Below are positions 52,001 through 59,533 of a stretch of DNA of 64,000 nt, piece after piece. Positions within the stretch are counted from its first letter, which is position 1. Every line of letters starts with the position of its first letter. The stretch comes from UBA4417 sp031550085 (GTDB lineage: Bacteria > Bacteroidota > Bacteroidia > Bacteroidales > UBA4417). The notes under the pieces were generated by a model, which saw nothing but the letters and a program-made list of their open reading frames with translations, had not been told where the DNA came from and did not search any database. Made by a program: the position numbers and the translations under genes. The stretch spans positions 4,771 to 68,770 of the forward strand of contig JAVBOY010000004.1 in NCBI GenBank assembly GCA_031550085.1. Reading direction: 5' to 3'.

Positions 52001-53310
52001 TTATTGTGGTATAAGAACTTGCGCATTCCAAAACGTTCGTCATCCACAATGCCGTTTGCAAAGTTCACCCCATTGATGCTTTCGTCGCAAATGGTTTGCG
52101 GGTTATAGTAAACCCACGCCCCGTTTTGCCAAACCGAATCGTAGGTTTTGTTTTCATCAAATTTCATATTATCCAACCCATCCGGATCCATATAAGGCCC
52201 CTGAAAAAAGTCGACTCCAATGGCCGGCGGATTTTCACCATACGCATAAATCTGGTTGTCTCCGTCAACCGGATCTCCGTTATAGCAATAGCCCAGCCCT
52301 CTTCTTACATCGCAACCCACATAATCATCCCAACCATCTCCCAAGTCAGTATCCACCCATTGGCAAAAGTAGGTCTCCGTTAACGTATAGGTCGAACGGT
52401 TGATCAACTCAAACGAATAGAACGTCATGTTGTTGATCTCATCGGCCGTCGTAAATCCAAAGGCTTGCGCGCGGATTTCCATCCCGATCTGGTTGGCGGC
52501 TCCACCTCCCGATTCATTATGGAGATTGCCCCGGTCGTTAAACACCCACCACAAGGTTTCATCCCCTTTCAATACCTGGTCTACCAAAATCCCATTTCCT
52601 TCCATCGTCGGTATTTGCGTATGACACAAGTCATTCGCTAAATCGTAATAAGGATAATCTCCGCTTGCCGGATTATAGGTACCGTCGCCATCCGCATCAA
52701 AGAACGGAGCCATATAATAGCTTTGACGTTTAGCCGTATTCCCGTGTGCCGGATAGTCCGTGATAGCTGAGGGTATTTGATAGTTTGGAATGGAGCTGTT
52801 ATCCGCATACCAGGTAATAAAATCATCCACCTGGGCCCGGGTAATGGCATGCAACTTATCCCATTCCTGGCAGGTTTCAACATCGATCGAAGCAGTATTG
52901 TCTACCGTTAGGGGACCCGGATAAAAGTCGACCAGGGATCCTGCCGCACGGTTAGATCCACCAGGACCCGAACGGTAACGCTGGGCGGCCACTTTAAGCT
53001 GGCCGGCCACATCCTTCCCTCCAATCCACAAGGCCGAGGAGAACATGGAAGTTTTTTTCGAATTCTTGGGAACTTCATATTGTGCGGTTTCAAAATCCCA
53101 CCACATATCGCCCCCGGAATTGATCCGTGCACGCACATTGTTCAGCTCAAGCCATTTAAATGCCCGGCCCGGCAAACATCCTGCCGCTGTTGATTTTATT
53201 TCATCTGATGATTTTGGTTCCGATTTGTAGCCCACCCACTTCTCAGCATACATGGGGCCAGCCAATAAAAAGGACAAAACCAATAAAGTAAATCGAGTGA
53301 TATTTTTCAT
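49057..53310 (-). CDS. Large exported protein with FlgD-like/T9SS-type C-terminal domain
   Basis: The 1417-residue protein has a signal peptide (MKNITRFTLLVLSFLLAGPMYA). Its N-terminal third holds a conserved-looking block with WWDFETAQYEVP, SSALWIGGKDVAGQLKVAA and a calcium-loop-like FFDADGDGTYNPASGDYPYY. Much of the rest has no domain I recognise. The last about 110 residues form an Ig-like domain of the FlgD/T9SS type: NVVPNPYKAGSTYE, VVKIYSVDGNLIREY, IDWDLKNQAGIPIASGMYLVHV. After it comes an unusual tail, GEKTVKWFGVTRAVDFSGF, in place of the short basic end of type A sorting domains. It starts 32 bp after a TonB receptor and precedes a PorV-like gene. Confidence 0.82.
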   Translation of the reverse strand: MKNITRFTLLVLSFLLAGPMYAEKWVGYKSEPKSSDEIKSTAAGCLPGRAFKWLELNNVRARINSGGDMWWDFETAQYEVPKNSKKTSMFSSALWIGGKDVAGQLKVAAQRYRSGPGGSNRAAGSLVDFYPGPLTVDNTASIDVETCQEWDKLHAITRAQVDDFITWYADNSSIPNYQIPSAITDYPAHGNTAKRQSYYMAPFFDADGDGTYNPASGDYPYYDLANDLCHTQIPTMEGNGILVDQVLKGDETLWWVFNDRGNLHNESGGGAANQIGMEIRAQAFGFTTADEINNMTFYSFELINRSTYTLTETYFCQWVDTDLGDGWDDYVGCDVRRGLGYCYNGDPVDGDNQIYAYGENPPAIGVDFFQGPYMDPDGLDNMKFDENKTYDSVWQNGAWVYYNPQTICDESINGVNFANGIVDDERFGMRKFLYHNNSSGGMGDPGTAQQYYNYLIGIWKDGTPMQYGGNGHSGNGVTGIKCDFMFPGTTDDFCHWGTGGVNPNYANWTEEKEKNAPSDRRFMQSAGPFTLKPGAVNYITVGIPWARATSGGPYASVELLKQADDKCQMLFDNCFKVISGPNAPDMTIRELDKEIIILLSNRETPDAGNNYNESYVEYDPRIIEGDSAYRFEGYKIFQLLNSSVSAADLDNLNLARLVYQCDVKNGVTDLINYVYDADLQGLIAKKYVRDATDAGIHHAVSLKLDAFENTRLVNHKQYYYMAVAYGYNCFKPYKQDAAPVPGEPQTPAYDGQKEPYLQGRKNLKVAVGIPHAPVGVLLHSGFGTGVEVTRIAGQGNGGNALDLTDATVADVMRKKPPVGGTQFSDTANYPITYYPTYKAGKGPINVRVVDPLNVIGATFELTFDSLVTKEITTPKGGKTTIQDGNWTLIKTSNTERGDTIQAAAALTVFNEQVFLKYGIAITIEQVFYPESKVTGTVTGTTDPLVETLAFQNGYISSEMSFADSTKIWLTGIQDAPYYLDEYQYGFNWIRSGSYSDAAGTKSDWNMLAKTPYDPDKYYEKVLGGWWSPYNLAASANDDPQKCGPADPTNTNGSKKGFNPVDLASVYVVLTSDKTKWTRCVVIELCPDVLKAENGGRAFFPRAHKSVNINGETDKESSDPSLNSNFIDSTGMGWFPGYAINMETGERLNIMFGENSSLTEDNGRDMLFNPTSNYLNSQDGTPILGGQHYIYVMAHVENKAYMSRTNPDYDNPAYDYGATLRKKLMMTTLPWRVHEVQWSNCMWTAIPMAMPNVNFLACDVTIKLNVGKPYARYASIPQALAGIPTSENDYWPKYRFTTNDVPADFTNKPKKVSDLDKINVVPNPYKAGSTYETSNVDNRVRIINLPQKCVVKIYSVDGNLIREYKKDSSGASIDWDLKNQAGIPIASGMYLVHVKVDGVGEKTVKWFGVTRAVDFSGF

Positions 53311-53342
53311 TTTTTTATTTGTTATGTTGCAAATTCGTTTTT

Positions 53343-56300
53343 CTAAAAGTTTAGCGACAGGCCCACCCGGATGCGCCGCGGAGCTGCATAATTATAGGGG
53401 TTATCGATGTAAATGGCATACAAATCGCGGTAAGATGCCGCCGATGTCTGGCTATTGATCAGGTCTTGGTATTCGGGAGATACCAAATATCCATCATCAT
53501 CCGGATTCCCGGTAGCCGCATATACATTGGTTACATTCAGCGTATTCAAAATATTCAGGATCTGGAAATACACATTGATTGAATACATTTTGGGTTGTCC
53601 GTTTCTATCCTTTCCGGAAGCAATGATAAAGTCCTTATCGATCCGGCCGTCAAACGTATAAGTCCACGGCATGCTCGAACCATTCACCGATCCTACGATA
53701 AGTCCCCCACCGCCGGGTTTTGTCCTCCGGGTGTAAGGAGTTCCCGATCCGGCATTGGCCGTGATGTTCACTCCAAAGTTTTTCAAGATTTGTTTGTCTC
53801 CGACCATCGGACCGTTGTAGTCATTTCCTTCGCCGTAACGGAAATCGACATTGGCACTAAATGCATGCCGTTGGTCAAAATTTAAGGGGATCAAGGTTCT
53901 CAAATTGGGTTGTCCGGAACGAATCAAAGCACCGGCAATTCCATCATCCGAATTGGATCCCGTTCCATTGGCGAATTGTAAGGTATATTGCGCCCTCATA
54001 CGCAAATTAGACGTACGGCGCAAATCAAAAGATAGCGTAAGCCCTTTTACTGTTCCAAAATCGATGTTGTTAAAGGAATAATAGGTTCTCGGATAAGCGG
54101 CCGTATAACGGTAGTTTTGAACCATATTCCGCATTTCACGGTAAAATGCTGAAATATTTAAGGATGAAGTATTTGAAAGCCGTTGTTGATAGCCCAATTC
54201 GTAGTCAATCGTCTTCTCGGGTTTCAGATTGGGATTTGGAATAGCATCCGATCCGGTAAACTTTCCGGTTGAAAGGAATAAATAATCTTGCGGATCAAAT
54301 ACATTGAATGATTTGGGGCGTTGGGTAAGCACATCGTAGTGTGCATAAAACAAAGCCTCATCCGAAATCGGAAATGAAAACGCAATCCGGGGCATTAGGG
54401 AAATTTGGGGTTGGTAATCTTCAAAAGACTTACTATTTAGGACATCATTTCCGGGCTGAACCAAAAACGGAATAACGCCGTTTCCTGCATCCAAACCACT
54501 TTTTTCAGGATCACTTACCACATTCCCCGCACGGTCAAACCAAGTGTTTCCACTTCTAAATCCCGTAATTACGGAAGGTTTGTCACTTTTATCGCTCACA
54601 TAAACCACATAGTCATTCCCCATGTTGCTTGGGATCTCATTCCAATAATTGGATAGTTCCGAATTGGATAAAACATCCGCCACCGTTCTTGCCGGGTATA
54701 AGGTATAGGGGTCTTTCAACACCGGTTGATTGGCATCGAAGCGATCAATACGCAGCCCTACCGTAACCACGATATCATCGAAAGAGAATTTATCTTGAAT
54801 ATAGCCCGCCATATAAATGGGTTGGTAAGGGGCTACCGACCTCAAATAATTCCCATTTTCCTGATTGGTAAAATAATCATCCAAAGAAGGTTTGGATTTT
54901 AACTTATTTCCATAATAATCGTATCCTCTTGCTGCCGCTAACCCATTATTAATCAACTCATCCGGGCTAAACATATCCACAGAGAGTTTGCCATTCAATT
55001 TGACATTTTGATGCCAAACGTAATCCTTATCATAATAAGACATGGTATTGGCTACCGGATCGTAAGAATCTATATCGATCCAATCCGTTCCGTCAACCGC
55101 CAAACCCAGCAATTTTCGGAGGTTCTTATCGAAATAATATTGGGAAGCGCCATCGTATTTCCGGTAGTAAACCGTATAGTCCGTATTATTCTGTGTGATT
55201 ATATGCCCGGATTCAAGATCCAACTCGGCAATGTGCGCATTGGCATAGTTGTACATCGTTGTCCAAAATGAAGCAGCGGCATAACCGTAGGAACTCGACG
55301 TGGATTGCTCATAGACAAAGCCCAATTTTATTTCGTGGTTCCCGATATCTGCCGACCCGTTTACATTAACTGTAAACTGGGTTTGATCCACAATTTGATA
55401 AATCGACTGAGGATTTCCCGGCAAACTCCATAAACTGCCATCCGGTCCGCTATACACGCCCCCATAAGCTCCGTTAGGCGTTTGGCTGTTAAACAATCCC
55501 CCCCCAAAACGGATAATATCTCTGTTGCTATACATCCCTGTAGCGGAATCATACAAATTATAATAACTTTTCGTGTAATTGGTCCAGACAGGATTCAAAT
55601 CGGACGGGGTAAAGCCAATATAGTAATCATACACCGCCTCCATTGTTCTCGTTGTGTCAAACTGTATCGCTTTATAAGTATCAAATTTTCCGACATACCC
55701 ATAATTAAAGAGGTTTTCTTTATGCTTCTGATCTTGTGTTTTGTTGTAAACTTTAGTATAATCCGCCTGTACCGTATAATACACGTTTTTCACCAAAGAA
55801 GTACTTTCTTTATCTTGAGGGAAGCGTTGCGTAAAACGCCCAAACACACGCCAGGTATTGTTGATGGTGTTGGCGTTGGTGTTGTAATTAAACATGGAGT
55901 TATAGCGGCTAAAATTGGTGTTATCGCTGTAATTGAAGGTTCCTCCGAAGGATAAATTCACATTCTTTCCTGCTTTCACGTCAATCTTTGCCGTCGTGCT
56001 ATTAGTTAAATGGTGCGTATTATAAGTATACTTGGATTGGTCCAAATCGCTGGCCCGGGCATATTCCGCTTGCAAACGATAGCCTTGGTTCAGCGAATAA
56101 CGCAAAGGATTGGTTTCCAAAACATGTAGGAGGGAGTCGTTTGCATAGAACGATTTCAATGGCAGCACATCGCTGTTATCCAAATTAAAGTCGCTGGCAA
56201 TAAAAAAGCCCAACAAGGAGTTTTTCTTTTCTTTATCCCAGAATAAGGGGCCTTGTAAATTAAAGGATGCACGGTTGTGTTTGTAAGGATCCAAAAACTC

Positions 56301-57014
56301 CGAAGTTTCCAGTTCCACTCCTCCGCCAAACTGACGCGACGGACCACGGGTCGTAATGCTGATAATCCCTCCGGTAGCATCCCCGTATTGAGCCGGTGTT
56401 CCTCCTAGAATTACAGCCACTTGCTCAATAGCTGATTCAGGCAAGGCGCTGGCACCTCTCACTTTGATCCCGTCGATATAGGTAACCGTACCATCCGAAC
56501 GTTGTCCCCTCATGTTAAAGGTTCCATCCGTATTCGCATGCACACCACCCACTGTTGCAACTACTGCATTGGCCGAACGGCTTGCCATCTTCGCAATTTC
56601 ATCTTTGGTTACCGTGGCTCCTGAAACCGTTTTATCCTTGTCAATGAGGGGTACCTTATAATCAAATACCTCAACCCCCGTCAAAACAGTCGCCTCGGAT
56701 TCCACCTCAAACGTATAGCTTTCAATTTTATCCGCCCGGATCACAAAATCCTTAACCACTATGGTATTATAACCCACAAAACTGACTGTGATGTCGTACT
56801 TACCGGGGTCCAACGGTTTGATCCTGAATTTTCCATCATCGTCAGAATACGCACCGTTGACAACGGATCCTCCGGCGCTAACTGATACGGTTGCAAATGC
56901 AATCGGTTCCTTCGTTTTCTTGTCGATGACTTTGCCTTCCAACGTTCCTTGACCAAATGCGGCAGAACTTGCCACAAAAAGCCAAGCAAAAGCAATGAGT
57001 AATTGTTTCATCAT
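53343..57014 (-). CDS. Large TonB-dependent receptor heading the PorV-like operon
   Basis: The 1223-residue outer-membrane protein has a signal peptide (MMKQLLIAFAWLFVASSAAFG) and a carboxypeptidase-regulatory-like domain (about 25-105: GKVIDKKTKEPIAFATVSVSA, SDDDGKFRIKPLDPGKYDITVSFVGY in two parts). A plug domain follows (about 130-230: MASRSANAVVATVGGV, MRGQRSDGTVTYIDGIKVRG, GTPAQYGDATGGIISITTRG), then a very long barrel with PNPNLKPEKTIDYELGYQ and a RIRVGLSLNF end. It is SusC-like in layout, but the partner is not a SusD lipoprotein: the next gene is the 1417-residue exported protein. It is the first gene of the operon. Confidence 0.87.
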   Translation of the reverse strand: MMKQLLIAFAWLFVASSAAFGQGTLEGKVIDKKTKEPIAFATVSVSAGGSVVNGAYSDDDGKFRIKPLDPGKYDITVSFVGYNTIVVKDFVIRADKIESYTFEVESEATVLTGVEVFDYKVPLIDKDKTVSGATVTKDEIAKMASRSANAVVATVGGVHANTDGTFNMRGQRSDGTVTYIDGIKVRGASALPESAIEQVAVILGGTPAQYGDATGGIISITTRGPSRQFGGGVELETSEFLDPYKHNRASFNLQGPLFWDKEKKNSLLGFFIASDFNLDNSDVLPLKSFYANDSLLHVLETNPLRYSLNQGYRLQAEYARASDLDQSKYTYNTHHLTNSTTAKIDVKAGKNVNLSFGGTFNYSDNTNFSRYNSMFNYNTNANTINNTWRVFGRFTQRFPQDKESTSLVKNVYYTVQADYTKVYNKTQDQKHKENLFNYGYVGKFDTYKAIQFDTTRTMEAVYDYYIGFTPSDLNPVWTNYTKSYYNLYDSATGMYSNRDIIRFGGGLFNSQTPNGAYGGVYSGPDGSLWSLPGNPQSIYQIVDQTQFTVNVNGSADIGNHEIKLGFVYEQSTSSSYGYAAASFWTTMYNYANAHIAELDLESGHIITQNNTDYTVYYRKYDGASQYYFDKNLRKLLGLAVDGTDWIDIDSYDPVANTMSYYDKDYVWHQNVKLNGKLSVDMFSPDELINNGLAAARGYDYYGNKLKSKPSLDDYFTNQENGNYLRSVAPYQPIYMAGYIQDKFSFDDIVVTVGLRIDRFDANQPVLKDPYTLYPARTVADVLSNSELSNYWNEIPSNMGNDYVVYVSDKSDKPSVITGFRSGNTWFDRAGNVVSDPEKSGLDAGNGVIPFLVQPGNDVLNSKSFEDYQPQISLMPRIAFSFPISDEALFYAHYDVLTQRPKSFNVFDPQDYLFLSTGKFTGSDAIPNPNLKPEKTIDYELGYQQRLSNTSSLNISAFYREMRNMVQNYRYTAAYPRTYYSFNNIDFGTVKGLTLSFDLRRTSNLRMRAQYTLQFANGTGSNSDDGIAGALIRSGQPNLRTLIPLNFDQRHAFSANVDFRYGEGNDYNGPMVGDKQILKNFGVNITANAGSGTPYTRRTKPGGGGLIVGSVNGSSMPWTYTFDGRIDKDFIIASGKDRNGQPKMYSINVYFQILNILNTLNVTNVYAATGNPDDDGYLVSPEYQDLINSQTSAASYRDLYAIYIDNPYNYAAPRRIRVGLSLNF

Positions 57015-57250
57015 GTTAAGTTAATATTTAGTTAATCATTTAATAAAATTTTCAATAAAAAAAAGCAATCCTTTTAAAAGATTAAAAAGATGCATGTATT
57101 TTTGAGATTTTAAGGGCGTAAAAGTAGAAAATAAAAACTAGTTTCCAAGAAGCCGCTTTCGTTTTTTTTTCTTTTTTTTTAACAATTAAAGCCCTTTTTT
57201 TTAAATCTTTTTGAGTTTAAAGTTTTTACACGACTCAAAACGTCCAAAAT

Positions 57251-57685
57251 TTACTCATACCTCCGGTTTAAAATTTCGGAAGCGATCACCGCTTTTCGAA
57301 GGTCAAAATCAAAGAGCGGTTCATCCTGTGCTTTCTCCGGAAGAACTTTATTTTTCAGGTTTAAACCCTGAGGCTTTACCGGCCTACCCGGTGCAATCTC
57401 ACTCACAATTTCTTCCAACGAAGCATTTTCTTCTTCGATTTGTTCCAAACTCCCCATTGCCGATAAAACCGGGGTATACTCTTTCTGGAGTTCTTTGGGA
57501 TATTGCGTCACAGGCTCATCCAACGACAAAAAACGGCGTAAGATTTCGGGTATCTCTTCACCACTTCCTTGAGCTACCGGTCTCGGCGGAGCGGCTTGAT
57601 TTTTCTTTTGAGACTTTTTTACCGATGCATAAATTGAATAGCCAACCCATGCTACGCCGATTAAAATATAAATGATATCATCCAT
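57251..57685 (-). CDS. Small single-pass membrane protein of unknown function
   Basis: The 144-residue protein starts with one membrane helix (DIIYILIGVAWVGYSIYA) followed by a Lys/Pro/Gln-rich linker and an acidic region. The C-terminal FDLRKAVIASEILNRRYE is a motif I associate with a widespread Bacteroidota hypothetical family. The function is unknown. A 36-bp gap separates its start from the stop of the upstream lipoprotein gene, so they may be co-transcribed. Confidence 0.72.
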   Translation of the reverse strand: MDDIIYILIGVAWVGYSIYASVKKSQKKNQAAPPRPVAQGSGEEIPEILRRFLSLDEPVTQYPKELQKEYTPVLSAMGSLEQIEEENASLEEIVSEIAPGRPVKPQGLNLKNKVLPEKAQDEPLFDFDLRKAVIASEILNRRYE

Positions 57686-57721
57686 TTCAAATTCAATTAA
57701 CTAATTTGTAAAAATGAGGAA

Positions 57722-57976
57722 TTAACCGAACATTCGTTTATTTGCCTTGTTTGCGTTTTTCTTCGTCTTTCGCATTTGCCTCTTTGTTTTGATTGTCTGC
57801 CTATCGTGTTTTTTTCGAACGTCCCGCCGGTATTCCCGTTCCAGCGCCCGATATTGTTTTTCTTCTTTCTTTTCTGCCTTATCGACCCGGCTGGGCTTAA
57901 GCAACGAACAACTCCCAAACGACAGAATGATTGATCCTAAAATAAAAATTGTAAAAATCTGTTTTATCTTCGCCAT
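57722..57976 (-). CDS. Small basic lipoprotein of unknown function
   Basis: The 84-residue protein has a lipoprotein signal ending in the lipobox LSFGSC (Cys at residue 23). The rest is a strongly basic, Lys/Arg-rich helix (KAEKKEEKQYRALEREYRRD and KTKRQMRKTKKNANKANKRM). No family is recognised. It precedes the single-pass membrane protein in the same direction. Confidence 0.65.
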   Translation of the reverse strand: MAKIKQIFTIFILGSIILSFGSCSLLKPSRVDKAEKKEEKQYRALEREYRRDVRKKHDRQTIKTKRQMRKTKKNANKANKRMFG

Positions 57977-58114
57977 AAATCTGAATACTCTTGCAATTTT
58001 TACACCGATTTACGGTTATAGTAATGAAGCTGCCTAGATTTCTTTTGTATAAAAAAAGAGGGGTGGTAAAAGTATAAATTAAAGTTCTAATTTTGGGAAA
58101 ATTTTCCTCAAACG

Positions 58115-58558
58115 ATGAAAAAAATCTTTGTATTCGCTTGCCTGTTGGTTTTCATTCCCTTGTTTTTTTACGGTTGTAAAAAAGACTACCATTCCTCAAT
58201 CCCTTACATGCCGGTAGATTGCCGGCTTTATCCCAATTTATTTGCACATGACTACTGCCCCATTGGCACCTCAATATTGATTAACGACCGTACGGCCTGC
58301 GGCTATAAGGGGCTACTCGTGTTCCGGATTTCGGACAGTTATTTTTTAGCATTTGATGCCTGCTGCCCGCTCGATGTGGAAAAAAGTAAACCTGCTTTGG
58401 TTATTGATGCCGGGAAATCAACAGCTCATTGCCCGACCTGCAATACCAAATACCGGTTACTCGACGGAAATCCGGCCGGAGGAGCCACAAGCGAGTCGCT
58501 TTTACAATACAATTGTGACTGGAACGGTTCAACAGGAGAATTACGCATTTACAACTAA
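58115..58558 (+). CDS. Rieske-fold-like lipoprotein with altered metal ligands
   Basis: The 147-residue protein has a lipoprotein signal (FFYGCKKDY, Cys at about 21) and a C-terminal segment aligned with Rieske domains: LAFDACCPLD, then AHCPTCNTKYRLLDGNPAGGA and a final strand. In classical Rieske sites the ligands are C-x-H and C-x-x-H. Here the His positions are Leu (CPL) and Cys (CPTC), so a normal 2Fe-2S Rieske centre is not expected. Another metal or a purely structural fold is possible. It lies 45 bp upstream of rnz in the same direction. Confidence 0.68.
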   Translation: MKKIFVFACLLVFIPLFFYGCKKDYHSSIPYMPVDCRLYPNLFAHDYCPIGTSILINDRTACGYKGLLVFRISDSYFLAFDACCPLDVEKSKPALVIDAGKSTAHCPTCNTKYRLLDGNPAGGATSESLLQYNCDWNGSTGELRIYN

Positions 58559-58603
58559 ATCCGGTAAATTATTCTCGCTTTTTAATCGCATATCCTAGAC
58601 TGA

Positions 58604-59521
58604 ATGCTTCCGTTCACCCTTACCATACTTGGATCCAGTTCTGCTTCGCCCACAAGCAAGCGTAATCCGACTGCCCAACTGCTAAAATACAACGAAAATC
58701 TTTTTTTAGTAGATTGTGGAGAGGGAACGCAGGTTGCTTTGAGAAAAGCAAAAGCGAACTTGCACAAGTTGAAATATATTTTTATCAGCCATTTACATGG
58801 AGATCATTATTTCGGATTAATCGGCTTGCTTTCAACACTTCATTTGCTGGGCAGAAAGCAGGAACTTCATGTTTTCGGGCCACCGGAATTGAAACAGATT
58901 ATCGACTTGCAGCTTCATGCATCAGCAACAACATTGGTATATTCGTTGGTATTCCATCCAACACAGGCAGAATTTCCTGAAACCATATTGGAAACAAAGT
59001 GGTTACAAGTTACTTCCTTCCCACTGGTACACCGCATTCCAACCACCGGATTTTTGTTTACGGAAAAACCCGGATTGCGCCGCATAAACAAAGAAGCGAC
59101 AACCTTACTAAATCTATCACCCAAAGCATTTCAGCTTCTACAAAATGGCGATGATTGCCTGGATTCCGACGGTAATCTGCACAAAAATCCGGATTTGACT
59201 TACGATCCGCATCCGGTTCGAAGTTATGCTTTTGTTTCGGATACGGCTTTCACCGAAAGTATCGTTCCCGTTATTCAAAACGTGAATCTATTGTACCATG
59301 AAACGACCTTCTTGCATGAATTGGTTGCCGTTGCCAAAGAAAAATTTCATTCCACCACCCTGGAAGCTGCCAGCATTGCAAAAAAGGCAAACGCTAAGAA
59401 ATTAATCATCGGGCACTTTTCTGCCCGGTACGAGGATGTAATGCCTTTATTAAAAGAAGCTCAATCGGTATTTGAAAATACGTTCCTGGCCGAAGATTTT
59501 ACTATTTTTGATATTGACTAA
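58604..59521 (+). CDS. rnz: Ribonuclease Z
   Basis: RNase Z is a zinc endonuclease that matures tRNA 3' ends. The 305-residue protein has the metallo-beta-lactamase motif SHLHGDH (H63, H65, D67, H68), an N-terminal TILGSSSASPTSKRNPTAQ, FLVDCGEGTQ, LVHRIPTTGF, FVSDTAF and LIIGHFSARY, all in the expected order. Length is that of the short bacterial enzyme. It follows the Rieske-like lipoprotein and is 12 bp from the VCBS-repeat gene downstream. Confidence 0.95.
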   Translation: MLPFTLTILGSSSASPTSKRNPTAQLLKYNENLFLVDCGEGTQVALRKAKANLHKLKYIFISHLHGDHYFGLIGLLSTLHLLGRKQELHVFGPPELKQIIDLQLHASATTLVYSLVFHPTQAEFPETILETKWLQVTSFPLVHRIPTTGFLFTEKPGLRRINKEATTLLNLSPKAFQLLQNGDDCLDSDGNLHKNPDLTYDPHPVRSYAFVSDTAFTESIVPVIQNVNLLYHETTFLHELVAVAKEKFHSTTLEAASIAKKANAKKLIIGHFSARYEDVMPLLKEAQSVFENTFLAEDFTIFDID

Positions 59522-59533
59522 TTTTCTCAAGTT

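Noticed and set aside
53343..57014. SusC/SusD polysaccharide-utilisation pair
   Set aside because: The receptor is SusC-like, but the adjacent gene is a 1417-residue exported protein without a lipobox or SusD features, and there are no glycoside hydrolases or sugar regulators nearby.
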